Below are positions 43,882 to 53,610 of a DNA stretch of 64,000 bases, in pieces (positions within the stretch are counted from its first letter, which is position 1; each line of letters starts with the position of its first letter). The position numbers were made by a program, and so were the translations under genes. The stretch covers positions 62,001-126,000 of the forward strand of contig NZ_POSF01000013.1 in assembly GCF_004343605.1 (NCBI RefSeq), written 5' to 3'. The notes under the pieces are model-generated. The model saw nothing but the letters and a program-made list of their open reading frames with translations, made no database searches and was not told where the DNA came from. Source of the stretch: Dehalobacter sp. 12DCB1. Its GTDB lineage: Bacteria; Bacillota; Desulfitobacteriia; Desulfitobacteriales; Syntrophobotulaceae.

Positions 43882-44334
43882 CTACACATTATAAATCTTG
43901 TCCGCGATATCAACAAACAGTATCCCATCAAGATGATCCGTTTCGTGCTGCATCGCTCTAGCTAGGAAACCATCGGCATGATATTCCTTCATCTCGCCAT
44001 TGCGGTCCATGGCCTGAACTACCACTTCGGCCGCCCGTTTCACCCTGCCAGTCTTATTTGGGACACTTAAGCATCCCTCTTCATCTGCTTCCGAACCGGT
44101 TTTTTTAATAATCATCGGATTGATCAGTTCTAAAAGACCGTCTCCGACGTCGATCACCACAACTCTTTTGGATACGCCGACCTGGGGAGCTGCAAGCCCT
44201 ACCCCTTTCGCCTCATACATGGTCTCAGCCATGTTATCGAGCAATTTGATAATATTCGGGGTAATTTTCTTGACTTCTATTGCTTTTTCCCGCAGAATAT
44301 CTTCTCCAATTTTTACTATCTGGTAAACGGCCAT
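43882..44334 (-). CDS. def: Peptide deformylase
   Basis: About 150 residues from ATG 44332-44334 (MAVYQIVKIGEDILREKA); the frame is open nine codons upstream. Three PDF motifs: GVGLAAPQVG, EEGCLSVP (metal Cys) and QHETDHLDG (metal His pair). Removes formyl groups from nascent proteins. Order priA-def-fmt is standard. Confidence 0.96.
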   Translation of the reverse strand: MAVYQIVKIGEDILREKAIEVKKITPNIIKLLDNMAETMYEAKGVGLAAPQVGVSKRVVVIDVGDGLLELINPMIIKKTGSEADEEGCLSVPNKTGRVKRAAEVVVQAMDRNGEMKEYHADGFLARAMQHETDHLDGILFVDIADKIYNV

Positions 44335-44477
44335 TACTGGGTCCGCTCCCTTCTCACGCAATTTCTAAAATAATATCCCATAAAAAAACCATATAATCGA
44401 ATTATACATTTTTGAAAGCCTGAAAGCAATTAACACCTTAAGAGCGACGTGTCAGACCTCCCTCAAATATGTTGTAT

Positions 44478-46817
44478 TTAAGATAGTGGATTTACTTCAA
44501 TACTGATATTGATCCCTGAGCTGGCCGTTCCAAGATAGAAAGCCCGGACTCCTTGATGGACGATCCTACGGAGAACCGCTGGATTCTTTCCTTTGACCGA
44601 TACCTGCCAGCGAAATTCATTCTTCAGCCTGGTCAAAACAGCCGGTGCCGGGCCAAGAATCACATATTCCTGATCCTGATCAGCAAGCACCAGGCGGATG
44701 CTGTTGGCTAGGTCCTGAGCCGCCTTGATTACCCGATCTTCTTTTTCATGAAAAATCATGATCCTGATGATATGGGCAAATGGCGGATAATTTTGCTGTT
44801 TCCGGTAAGCAATCTCTTCCCAGAAAAAGGCTGCATAATCCTGTTTGGCTGACCGCAGGATCGATCTTTCTTCAGGTGAATAGGTCTGGATCACCACTTC
44901 GCCGCCTTTAGCTCCACGTCCTGCCCTACCAGCAACCTGGGTCAGCAGCTGAAAAGCTCGTTCTCTGGATCGAAAATCGGGCATATTGAAAAGCTGATCG
45001 GCAGAGATTACCCCGACAAGGGTAACGTTGGGAAAATCCAGCCCTTTGGCCAGCATTTGGGTCCCGACAAGAATCGGAACCTCTCCGCTGCGAAACCGTT
45101 CTAGAATTCTATTGTATTCCCGGGAGCCGGAGGTCGTATCCGTATCCAATCGTAAGACTTCAACTCCGGGAAACAAAGCAGAAACCTCTTCTTCAACTTT
45201 TTGGGTTCCCTGGCCGAAGAAACGAATAAACCGGCTGTTGCATTCCGGGCAACGGTGAAAAACATCCTGTTGGTAATTACAGTAGTGACAGCACAACTGC
45301 TGATGATGACTGTGGTATGTCAGGGAAACATCACAATGCGGGCAGCGTGCGACATAGCCACATTCACGGCAAAATACAAAGGTCGAATAACCTCTGCGGT
45401 TCAGAAAAAGGATACTTTGTTCTCCGTTGTCAATTCTCTCCTGGAGCTTGTTTCTAAGTGCCATGGAGAACATTGTTTTATTGCCGCTAGCCAGTTCCTG
45501 TTTCATATCCACAATATCGACAGTGGGTAAAGCCTGTTGGTTGAAGCGTTCTTCCAGTGACACAAGACCAATCTTATCCCTTTGGGCCGCCGCATACGCT
45601 TCCAGGGATGGGGTAGCGCTTCCCAGAAGCACAAGCCCGCCTCTGTCCTCCACCCTTTTCCGGGCGACGTCTCGGGCATGATACTTGGGATTTTCATCCT
45701 GTTTATAAGCGTTATCGTGTTCCTCATCCAGTATGATCAGTTTAAGGTTTGACAGAGGCGCAAAAACAGCAGAGCGCGCTCCGATAATCACGCGCTTATT
45801 CCGTTGCAGGATTTGCTCCCAAATTGCTAGTTTATCGCTGGAACTGATGCCTGAATGAATAATTCCGACCATATCTCCGAACTGTTCCAGAAATATTCTG
45901 GAGATCTGAGAAGTAAGTGAAATCTCAGGTACAAGCAGAATAACATCACCCCCTTCAGCCAGTACCTTTGCCACCAGCTCTTTATAAACCTCTGTCTTGC
46001 CACTGCCGGTTATCCCATGGATCAAAACCGTTCCGCCATCATTTTTATTGCGAAACGCCAGAATATCCTGGAAAACTTTTTCCTGGGCAGGACTTAATGT
46101 GCCTGTAACGTGCCGAACGGAACCAGCTGTTATCTGCTCAATATTGTTTCTTATATCGACGTCTATGTCTTTATCTGTGTCTATATCTGTGTCTATATCA
46201 ATTTTATTCTCTATGTTATTTTTTTTTCTTTCATTCAAGTCGGAACTGCCTGCTTTTCCAGAAAACCGTATTTCTTTTTTGATCCATCCCTGCTTAAGCA
46301 TATCCTCAAGCAGTTCTTTCTTCGCCCCGCTTCTCTTTAGCAGGACATTTTCCGACAGGCCTCCCCGACGCGACCTGTTAAGGGTTTTTAAGACCTGGAA
46401 TGTATCCGGATCGAGAAGCTCCAAAACTTTAACGTCCTCATCGTCCATGCCGGCCATGGAAGTCATCCAGGTTTCTCCCTTTCCCTTTAAAAAAGGCCAC
46501 ACAGAATGAAGGGCTTGCGCTTTTGGGCAGATCGTCGTCTCCGAAAGCCAGCAGGCCAGTTCTATGAGCTCCGGTGGAATTAGACAGTTTTCTTCCAGGA
46601 CCGCTTCTATGTTGCGGAATCTGGGCTCACCGTCGAGTTCAGGCGGGTCGGAACTGATACTGACAACTAGGCCCCGGACTTTTCTGTGCTTAAGCGGGAC
46701 AACCACCATCATCCCCGCATGAATTACGAGATTGTCCGGAATATAGTAATGAAAACTCTGATCAAGACGCCTGTTGGCGACGTCGACCAACACCTCTGCG
46801 TATCCGCTCAATTTCAA
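44478..46817 (-). CDS. priA: Primosomal replication helicase PriA
   Basis: 779 residues. N-terminal 3'-DNA-binding domain, helicase with GITGSGKTEVYKEL, DEEHDNAYKQ and VAGRAGRGAKGG, and the zinc domain CRECGYVARCPHC...CCHYCN...CPECNS. Restarts collapsed forks. Oddity: between the winged-helix part and the helicase, near residues 200-225, sits a low-complexity Asp/Ile stretch (IDIDTDIDTDKDIDVDI) encoded by a short tandem repeat at 46156-46213. The start is one of two TTG codons close together. Confidence 0.95.
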   Translation of the reverse strand: MKLSGYAEVLVDVANRRLDQSFHYYIPDNLVIHAGMMVVVPLKHRKVRGLVVSISSDPPELDGEPRFRNIEAVLEENCLIPPELIELACWLSETTICPKAQALHSVWPFLKGKGETWMTSMAGMDDEDVKVLELLDPDTFQVLKTLNRSRRGGLSENVLLKRSGAKKELLEDMLKQGWIKKEIRFSGKAGSSDLNERKKNNIENKIDIDTDIDTDKDIDVDIRNNIEQITAGSVRHVTGTLSPAQEKVFQDILAFRNKNDGGTVLIHGITGSGKTEVYKELVAKVLAEGGDVILLVPEISLTSQISRIFLEQFGDMVGIIHSGISSSDKLAIWEQILQRNKRVIIGARSAVFAPLSNLKLIILDEEHDNAYKQDENPKYHARDVARKRVEDRGGLVLLGSATPSLEAYAAAQRDKIGLVSLEERFNQQALPTVDIVDMKQELASGNKTMFSMALRNKLQERIDNGEQSILFLNRRGYSTFVFCRECGYVARCPHCDVSLTYHSHHQQLCCHYCNYQQDVFHRCPECNSRFIRFFGQGTQKVEEEVSALFPGVEVLRLDTDTTSGSREYNRILERFRSGEVPILVGTQMLAKGLDFPNVTLVGVISADQLFNMPDFRSRERAFQLLTQVAGRAGRGAKGGEVVIQTYSPEERSILRSAKQDYAAFFWEEIAYRKQQNYPPFAHIIRIMIFHEKEDRVIKAAQDLANSIRLVLADQDQEYVILGPAPAVLTRLKNEFRWQVSVKGKNPAVLRRIVHQGVRAFYLGTASSGINISIEVNPLS
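46156..46213. repeat. In-frame microsatellite within priA
   Basis: Imperfect tandem TCTATATCTGTG/TCTATGTCTTTA-type units, encoding alternating Asp-Ile/Thr-Asp on the minus strand. Unit length is a multiple of three, so expansion or contraction would keep the frame and alter only linker length. Confidence 0.75.
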
Positions 46818-46916
46818 AGGCTCCTCCCTGCTGATGTCAAAAAATCGGATGCTGTATCAATTATAGCAGATAACCTGTCATCTGTTCATGCTGAAAAAAT
46901 GTATGCAATATGAAAA

Positions 46917-48905
46917 TCATTCTGACGCAGAAAAAGTATTTGCCGAAAAATCTCTGATATGACGGCGTTCCTCGGGCGTCAGCCTAAACTGTTCCATAAT
47001 GAATTGATCCAGGATTTCAAACTGATCTTCCCCGACGATGATTTGGTTCGTTAATTGCAGGATATGGTCAATCACTGCCTGTTCCCATAAGGGCAGCGGA
47101 AGCAGTTCCAGATCTCCCCTGAGCACTTTCAGGGTATGGAATTTCTTGCGAAAAAGAAATTGATAAAGGCTGCTGTTAAATAAAGCAAGAATTACTTTCA
47201 CCGGATAGTTTCCTGGTTCGGGGATCAGGATATTGGCACTGTTCAGTGTAAGACTGCCTTGATCATCATAGGCGAAAACAAGTCTTTCAGAAATGAAGCG
47301 GTAAATCAGTTTCTCCGCCGTCCTGTATTTATGTTCCGGTGCTGTTTGCTGGAACTTGTCCGGCTGAAACCGTAAAAAAGAAGACGGCTTCTTCAGAACG
47401 AATTTATCCACATCTGATCCCTTATAGATTGGCTCAGCACCCGGCTCGTTCGTCTGAAGCAGGTATCTCCGATTATCTCCGGTGACAATTCCCAAGGCCC
47501 AGTCGGCCTTATCTTTCAGGAAAGTATGTCGGGTCGAATAGACCTTGCTGAAAATGGCTTCGTCCTGGCTGCTCAGGTAAATATCAAAAATATGCCAGGC
47601 ATTACTTCGAAACCTTTCCTGAGAGACCAGGTATTCTTGTTCCGGAAATTTCACCAGAACTTGATCCTTCTCTGACGGTAAGGCCTTTCTGAGGTCAAGG
47701 CGGATCACGGCTGAGAAGACATTTTTAAATCTCCTGCCCAGATATTCGATCCTGATGATCTGACAATTCTCAAGCAGATATCCTCTGATATCAGCATGGG
47801 CACGGATATTCAGGATGGATTCCGGCAGAATAAACGAGACAACCCCTCCATCTTTCATCAGATCAAGACTCACCCTGAGAAAATAAGAAAAGGACTCCCC
47901 GGAAGTTATTTCCGGAAACTCCACAGCCATTTTCTGGCGGACACTCAGATCAATCTCCGCTCCCCACGGAGGATTCGTGGCAATAAAATCAAATTTCCCG
48001 AAAGCGGAAGATTCCCGTTCCATATCGGTTAAAGTATTGCAGTGGATGATGTTGGGGTGAAAATCCCGGGAACATGTCAACAAAAGATTGAACCTGGCAA
48101 TCCTTACCGATGTCAGATCGAGGTCCATCCCATAGATGTTTTCGGGTTCATCCATATTCCGGGCAAAGGATAAAAGATACTGGCCCGTACCGCAGCAAGG
48201 ATCAAGCACCTTCTGTCCGCTGCGGATATAAGCCCGGGCAGCGTCATTCGCTATGCCCGGCGGGGTGAAGTAAGAACCAAGGCGGGCTTTATTCCCCTCC
48301 ATGGTCAGCGATTGATAGATAATGCCCAATATATCTTCTTCTAAAGGAAAACGGATGTTAAAAAGATATTCAAGGTGCTGAGAATCCGGCCTGCCGTACG
48401 AAAACTTCAAAGAAGATTCTAAAGAAGATTGCTTAGATGTCCTGAGCATATCCTGATAAAAATTCTTCAGCTCCATGCGGACATGCTGTCGCTGGAAAAT
48501 AGCTTCCGGAAGATCAATAATTTTTTTCAGGTCATCGGAAAGTATGTCTCCCGAGCTCCGAAAAAGATTCAAAGCCAGAACGAAGACTGTCCATCCCCGG
48601 TCTATGTTATGCCGGATCAGATAAGCCAATAGATCCATGATCTGCTTACGTGTTCTTTTGTTTAGGATGTATTCTGTCGGGGCAAATCGTTTATCAGCAC
48701 CGGCTTTGTTTGCTCTTTTTCTTAAGCGGTCAAAATCTCCCTGCGCAATCCGTTCCCGAAGCAGAAACACCTCATCAAGATCAAAGACCTTTCCGTCAGG
48801 ATCAGAAGGATGGAGATAGCCATGCCGGATCCAGTTGCGGACACTCGGCACAGATATCCCCAGGATTTCTGCGGTTAACTTTGAATCAATTCGATGATTA
48901 TCCAT
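46917..48905 (-). CDS. Orphan N6-adenine DNA methyltransferase with N-terminal HTH
   Basis: 662 residues. Residues 1-50 form a MerR/excisionase-type helix-turn-helix (LTAEILGISVPSVRNWIRHGYL). The SAM domain begins near 205 (GSYFTPPGIANDAARAYI, motif X; VLDPCCGTGQYLLSFA, motif I; NPPW in FDFIATNPPWGAEID, motif IV). The C-terminal third resembles the target-recognition part of TaqI/Eco57I-class enzymes. No restriction endonuclease gene or obvious nuclease motif is nearby. It lies 23 bp after metF, so probably co-transcribed. Likely a solitary or regulatory methylase; the recognition site is unknown. Confidence 0.82.
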   Translation of the reverse strand: MDNHRIDSKLTAEILGISVPSVRNWIRHGYLHPSDPDGKVFDLDEVFLLRERIAQGDFDRLRKRANKAGADKRFAPTEYILNKRTRKQIMDLLAYLIRHNIDRGWTVFVLALNLFRSSGDILSDDLKKIIDLPEAIFQRQHVRMELKNFYQDMLRTSKQSSLESSLKFSYGRPDSQHLEYLFNIRFPLEEDILGIIYQSLTMEGNKARLGSYFTPPGIANDAARAYIRSGQKVLDPCCGTGQYLLSFARNMDEPENIYGMDLDLTSVRIARFNLLLTCSRDFHPNIIHCNTLTDMERESSAFGKFDFIATNPPWGAEIDLSVRQKMAVEFPEITSGESFSYFLRVSLDLMKDGGVVSFILPESILNIRAHADIRGYLLENCQIIRIEYLGRRFKNVFSAVIRLDLRKALPSEKDQVLVKFPEQEYLVSQERFRSNAWHIFDIYLSSQDEAIFSKVYSTRHTFLKDKADWALGIVTGDNRRYLLQTNEPGAEPIYKGSDVDKFVLKKPSSFLRFQPDKFQQTAPEHKYRTAEKLIYRFISERLVFAYDDQGSLTLNSANILIPEPGNYPVKVILALFNSSLYQFLFRKKFHTLKVLRGDLELLPLPLWEQAVIDHILQLTNQIIVGEDQFEILDQFIMEQFRLTPEERRHIRDFSANTFSASE

Positions 48906-48928
48906 TTCTGCAGTCCTGTCGTTTTAGA

Positions 48929-49837
48929 TTAATCCAGGTTGCCTACCTTTTTGTTTTCCTGACTGTTCACCGCATAGAAAAGAGAATCGAGGTTGCGGAC
49001 TAAGTCCTTTGCAATTTGCGGTTTATTCATCGTATAGATATGGACACCGTCAATATCATTCGCAAGTAATTCCACAATTTGTTTGGTCGCGTAAGCAATG
49101 CCGGCATCTTTTAGGGCTTCCATGTTATGCTCAAATTTGTCAAGTATTTTAATCAATTTCTGCGGCATCCGTGCATTCGACAATGCTAATATTCTTTCAA
49201 TCTGAACCCGATTAGTGATTGGCATGATCCCTGCCAGAATCGGAACATTAATGTTCAGCTTAGCAACTTTCTCCTGGAAACGGAAGAAGGCGTCATTGTC
49301 ATAAAATAACTGTGTAATAAGAAACCCGACTCCGGCATCGACTTTCCGCTGAAGGTTTTCAATATCCTGGTCTTTATCGGGGCACTCGGGATGGCCTTCC
49401 GGATAACAGGCGCCGCCCAGACAGAAAGAATGTTTGTTCTGGATATAAGCGACAAGATCAGAAGCATATTGGAAATCCCTTGCCCTGCCGATCTCACCCG
49501 CACCCTTCGGAATATCTCCCCGTAAAGCGAGAATATTGGAGACATTGCTGTCTGCCAGCTGTGTCAGTGTTTCCTCGATTTGTTCTTTGGAAGAGGTAAT
49601 ACAGGTCAGATGAGCCAAAGAATTAATGTTGTATTTGTTTTCAACAATGGATGCGATTTCTGCAGTCGTTTTGCTGGTACTTCCTCCAGCACCGTAGGTA
49701 ACACTGATAAAATCAGGACGGAGCGGTGCTAGGGCATCAATCGTATCATAAATGACCTCTATAGATGAAGTAAGTTTTGGTGGAAAAATCTCAAAAGATA
49801 CGACCTTTTTCTGTTGGAACAATTCGCAGATAAACAT
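48929..49837 (-). CDS. metF: 5,10-methylenetetrahydrofolate reductase
   Basis: About 302 residues from ATG 49835-49837, with GAAGGAGG upstream; the frame extends 11 codons further. MetF TIM barrel with VSFEIFPPKL, FISVTYGAGGST, ALRGDIPKG, CYPEGHPECPD, QLFYDNDAFFRF and PILAGIMPITN. Supplies methyl-THF for methionine synthesis or the acetyl-CoA pathway. It lies 66 bp after purD and just before the DNA methyltransferase gene. Confidence 0.93.
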   Translation of the reverse strand: MFICELFQQKKVVSFEIFPPKLTSSIEVIYDTIDALAPLRPDFISVTYGAGGSTSKTTAEIASIVENKYNINSLAHLTCITSSKEQIEETLTQLADSNVSNILALRGDIPKGAGEIGRARDFQYASDLVAYIQNKHSFCLGGACYPEGHPECPDKDQDIENLQRKVDAGVGFLITQLFYDNDAFFRFQEKVAKLNINVPILAGIMPITNRVQIERILALSNARMPQKLIKILDKFEHNMEALKDAGIAYATKQIVELLANDIDGVHIYTMNKPQIAKDLVRNLDSLFYAVNSQENKKVGNLD

Positions 49838-49903
49838 TCTAAAACCTCCTTCATCTTTAATACAATCCAAATTTATTCAATTGGAATAAGCACCGGAATT
49901 GAA

Positions 49904-51193
49904 TCATTGGATGTTGAGTCCTTTAATCCCTATGTCGGTGCGGAAATGGGCATCAGGGAACTTGATACTATCGACGAGCGCATAGACATTCTCCCTAGCT
50001 GCCGCAATAGATGCATCACGGACGGTGACGCCAAGTACCCGGCCGCCTGAATTGACTAGTTTTCCGTCTTCCATCTTTGTGCCGGCATGGAAAACTACCT
50101 GATTTTCTTGGGTCGTCGGAAGACTGATCGGAATCCCCTTCCGGTATTCACCCGGATAGCCGGGAGCAGCCATGACCACACACAGCGCGGTGCCGGCATG
50201 CCATTCGATTTTGACTTCGGGCAGTTTCCCGTCGATACAAGCCTCGAAGATTGGGATCAAGTCCGACTTGAGCAGGGTCATCACAACCTGTGTCTCAGGA
50301 TCACCGAACCGAACATTGTATTCCAGAAGTTTAGGGCCTTTGGCCGTAATCATTAGGCCTAAAAACAGTACGCCGGTAAATGGAGTTCCTCTTTGGCGCA
50401 TAACTGAAAGCGTCGGCTGAGCAATCGTATCGATAACTTCCTGTTCTAACGCTTTGGTCCAGAAAGGAGGTGGAGAATAAGTCCCCATTCCACCTGTATT
50501 TAACCCCATATCCCCGTCGAGCGCTCTCTTGTGATCCTGAACGGGAGTCATCGGGAGAGCCTTTTCACCGTCGCAAAAGCACAGCAGGCTGACCTCCTGC
50601 CCCTCCAAAAATTCTTCAACCACGACCTTGTCTCCAGCAGCACCGAAGGCCCCACCCATAATGGTCTCGATGCCTTCAAACGCCTCTTCCAGTGTAGCTG
50701 CCACAATGACCCCTTTACCTGCCGCCAAACCATCCGCTTTAATGACAATCGGGGCGCCGGTTTCTCTAATATATCTTTCTGCTTCACTCTTCTCGGTAAA
50801 AGTCCGGTAGTCTGCTGTCGGAACCTTCGCCTGTACCATAATTTCCTTGGCAAAGGCTTTGCTGCTTTCAAGCGTTGCTGCCGCTCCGGACGGGCCAAAA
50901 ACTCTGAGTCCTGCAGCCTGAAAAGCGTTGACAATTCCCAGACTAAGTGGTTCCTCAGGACCAATAATCGTAAGATCAATCCCTTCATCCTTGGCGAAGT
51001 CAACCAAAGCGTTAAGTTCATTGGCCTTGATCGGAACATTCCATTGCGCTGTTCCTGCGTTACCCGGAGCTACAAAGAGTTTCTGACAAAAAGGACTCTG
51101 ATTGATTTTCCAGGCAAGGGCATGCTCTCTTCCTCCTGAGCCTACAAGCAGAATTTTCTTCCCGTTATTTTGACATCCAGACAAGTCAGCCAT
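49904..51193 (-). CDS. purD: Phosphoribosylamine-glycine ligase
   Basis: 429 residues. ATP-grasp enzyme with LLVGSGGREHALAWK, GPEEPLSLGIV, IVIKADGLAAGKGVIVA, GLNTGGMGTYSPPPF and LEYNVRFGDPETQ. Second step of IMP synthesis. Last gene of the pur run, 32 bp after purH. Confidence 0.96.
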   Translation of the reverse strand: MADLSGCQNNGKKILLVGSGGREHALAWKINQSPFCQKLFVAPGNAGTAQWNVPIKANELNALVDFAKDEGIDLTIIGPEEPLSLGIVNAFQAAGLRVFGPSGAAATLESSKAFAKEIMVQAKVPTADYRTFTEKSEAERYIRETGAPIVIKADGLAAGKGVIVAATLEEAFEGIETIMGGAFGAAGDKVVVEEFLEGQEVSLLCFCDGEKALPMTPVQDHKRALDGDMGLNTGGMGTYSPPPFWTKALEQEVIDTIAQPTLSVMRQRGTPFTGVLFLGLMITAKGPKLLEYNVRFGDPETQVVMTLLKSDLIPIFEACIDGKLPEVKIEWHAGTALCVVMAAPGYPGEYRKGIPISLPTTQENQVVFHAGTKMEDGKLVNSGGRVLGVTVRDASIAAARENVYALVDSIKFPDAHFRTDIGIKGLNIQ

Positions 51194-51225
51194 CCTTTTT
51201 CCACCTCAATAAGTAATATTTATTC

Positions 51226-52770
51226 TTAGTGCTCAAAATGTCTTCTTCCGGTATGGAGAATAATCATTCCAAGCCTGTTGGCTGTTTCAATCACTTCTTT
51301 GTCCCGAATGGAACCACCGGGATGAACAATAGCTTTGATCCCATGGGAATGAGCCAGTTGGACCGTATCCGGAAACGGGAAGAAAGCATCCGAAGCCATA
51401 TAGGCACCCTGTGCTTTTTCTGCAGCCTGCTCAAGCGCAATTTTGGCCGAGCCGACCCTGTTCATCTGGCCGGCTCCGACACCAATGACCTGCCTTTTCG
51501 TTGAAATAACAATCGCATTGGACTTGACATGCTTGCAGGCTTTCCAGGCAAACTCCAGTTCAGCCAGATCATCTTCGGTCGGCTTGGCTTCCGTGACGAC
51601 TTCCCATTCGGCAGGCGGTGTCGTTCCTTCATCCTCATCCTGAACCAGGAAACCACCATTTACCGTACGGATTTTCCAGCCCCGCGTCTTACAGCACGCT
51701 TCCCTGCCAACTGCAAACAAACGAAGGTTAACTTTTGCAGCCAAAATTTCTTTCGCCCGCGGGCTAAAATCTGGAGCAATGACCACTTCGTAAAATTTCT
51801 CTTTAATCGCTTCAGCTGTGGCTTCATCTACCACACGGTTAAGTGCAATAATTCCGCCGTACGCCGAGACCGGATCCGCTTCCAGTGCTCTTTGATAAGC
51901 TTCCAGCAGTGAGTTTCCAAGCGCAACACCACATGGATTGGTATGTTTAATGATCACACAGACGATCTTGTCATATTCCGCAGCAATCTTCCACGCTGCG
52001 TCCATGTCCATCCAGTTATTGTAGGACAGCTCCTTGCCCTGAAGCTGCTGGCCATAGGCAAGTGTCCCCTTCCCAGCCTCTGGGTCCGCGTAAAAGGCCG
52101 CCTGCTGCCCGGGATTTTCTCCATAGCGAAGATCCTGCACCTTAGCCGCCACTACACGGAGATGCTGCGGAAAAGAGGCTTTTGTATCGATTTGACCTTC
52201 CAGATATCCGGCAATCAGACGGTCATATTCCGCCGTATGCGCAAACGCTTCGGCTGCAAGTTCTTTGCGCAAGGCCAATGGGATGCCACCGTTCTCCCTG
52301 AGGCTCTCAAGCACCCTGCCGTAGTTTTCCGGATTGACGATAATAGTTACTCTGTTGTGATTTTTCGCAGCCGAACGGACCATGGTCGGTCCGCCGATAT
52401 CAATATTCTCGATCGCTTCTTCGAAGGTAACCCCTTCTTTAGCAATTGTTTCTCTGAAAGGGTAGAGATTTACGCAAACTAAATCGATAAAATCGATTCC
52501 GTTTTCCGCGCACTGAGCCCGGTGTTTCTCAGTATCAATGGCGAGGATTCCGCCGTGAATCTTCGGATGGAGGGTTTTAACCCTGCCATCAAGGATTTCC
52601 GGAAACCCTGTAATTTCACTTACATAACGAACAGGAATATCCGCTTCTTTCAATGTCTTATACGTACCACCTGTTGAAATCAGTTCAAAGCCCTCGGCAA
52701 CAAGGCCTCCGGCAAATTCTACGATACCTGTTTTGTCTGAAACACTGATCACTGCTTTTTTCACCATCAT
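51226..52770 (-). CDS. purH: Bifunctional AICAR formyltransferase/IMP cyclohydrolase
   Basis: 514 residues. N-terminal MGS-like cyclohydrolase domain (KAVISVSDKTGIVEFA, STGGTYKTL, GRVKTLHPKIHGG), C-terminal transformylase (IKHTNPCGVALG, DAFFPFPDTVQLAHSHGIKAIVHPGGSIRD). Catalyses the last two steps to IMP. GGGGG lies 5 nt from the first of two adjacent ATGs. A 231-bp gap separates it from purN. Confidence 0.96.
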   Translation of the reverse strand: MMVKKAVISVSDKTGIVEFAGGLVAEGFELISTGGTYKTLKEADIPVRYVSEITGFPEILDGRVKTLHPKIHGGILAIDTEKHRAQCAENGIDFIDLVCVNLYPFRETIAKEGVTFEEAIENIDIGGPTMVRSAAKNHNRVTIIVNPENYGRVLESLRENGGIPLALRKELAAEAFAHTAEYDRLIAGYLEGQIDTKASFPQHLRVVAAKVQDLRYGENPGQQAAFYADPEAGKGTLAYGQQLQGKELSYNNWMDMDAAWKIAAEYDKIVCVIIKHTNPCGVALGNSLLEAYQRALEADPVSAYGGIIALNRVVDEATAEAIKEKFYEVVIAPDFSPRAKEILAAKVNLRLFAVGREACCKTRGWKIRTVNGGFLVQDEDEGTTPPAEWEVVTEAKPTEDDLAELEFAWKACKHVKSNAIVISTKRQVIGVGAGQMNRVGSAKIALEQAAEKAQGAYMASDAFFPFPDTVQLAHSHGIKAIVHPGGSIRDKEVIETANRLGMIILHTGRRHFEH

Positions 52771-53001
52771 GTCAACCCCCTATCATCATTCCTCGGAGAC
52801 TTCCTCAGAACAATCCTAAAATTATCCTTTAGAACCCCGAATAATCCTTAAATGCGCCGATACATTCGTGCCAGCTCAACCCTAAATCTTATACATCCTG
52901 GCGGCATATTTCTCGTAATACTGCATTGTCTTGCAGCTCCTTGCTTTACAAGAAATCTGCTCGCCATTTATGATAATTTAGGGTTGACAAGGTACTCGCA
53001 A
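52771..53001. other. purN-purH intergenic region with long-range inverted repeat
   Basis: A 231-bp gap inside the pur operon. Perfect 11-bp arms CAACCCTAAAT (52877-52887) / ATTTAGGGTTG (52976-52986) enclose 88 nt containing two smaller hairpins (CTTG-TAAAG-CAAG and CTGCA-AGACAA-TGCAG on the minus strand). It suggests a folded leader ahead of purH, but lacks the conserved ZTP-riboswitch core I looked for. Confidence 0.4.
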
Positions 53002-53610
53002 TTATGAATCTCTGAGGACAATCACTCTTCTTCCCTCTCTTTTTATCTTCCCATTCACAATAAGTCTGACTGCCTCTGGATAGATGGTGTGCTCAACTTT
53101 CAGAATTCTTGCAGCCAGCTGATCGGCATCATCCTCAGCAAAAACCGGCACCGCCTCCTGCAGGATAATCGGTCCAGAATCCATTCCCTCGTCCACAAAA
53201 TGCACCGTGCAGCCGCTGACTTTAACACCATATTCTACTGCCTGTTTTTGGGGATGTAAGCCAGGAAAAGACGGCAGCAGCGAAGGATGGATGTTCAGAA
53301 TGGGATATTTGGCCCTGCGGATAAAATCCGGGCTTAACACCTGCATGTAACCGGCCAGAATCAGCAGTTCCGTATCAATGACTTCAAGCCAGTTTAAGAT
53401 ATCCGTTTCCTGAGAGTTCTTGTCCGCATAGCTTTCCCTCGGAAAGGTACGGATCTGAATACCGGATTTTTCTGCCCTAACCAGAGCTTTTGCGTCTATT
53501 TTATTCGAACCTACGCCCACAAATTCTACAGGAAGCCGTCCATCCTGCCATTCGTCCAACAAGGCCTGCAGGTTGCTGCCACGCCCTGAAGCGAGTACGG
53601 CAACTTTCAT
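53002..53610 (-). CDS. purN: Phosphoribosylglycinamide formyltransferase
   Basis: 202 residues. [40 protein letters not shown] (catalytic Asn-His), [17 protein letters not shown]. Folate-dependent GAR transformylase. The ATG overlaps the purM stop (ATGA), so coupled. Confidence 0.96.
   Translation of the reverse strand: MKVAVLASGRGSNLQALLDEWQDGRLPVEFVGVGSNKIDAKALVRAEKSGIQIRTFPRESYADKNSQETDILNWLEVIDTELLILAGYMQVLSPDFIRRAKYPILNIHPSLLPSFPGLHPQKQAVEYGVKVSGCTVHFVDEGMDSGPIILQEAVPVFAEDDADQLAARILKVEHTIYPEAVRLIVNGKIKREGRRVIVLRDS

Noticed and set aside
45997..46509. 170-codon plus-strand open frame
   Set aside because: Antisense shadow of priA; its Ser/Ile-rich run simply mirrors the priA microsatellite.
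50531..51139. 202-codon plus-strand open frame
   Set aside because: Antisense shadow of purD, whose protein motifs are clear on the minus strand.
52771..53001. ZTP (pfl) riboswitch before purH
   Set aside because: A GCCGCC stretch is present, but the conserved GUGACUGG and CCGCCUGGGC core of the ZTP aptamer is not.
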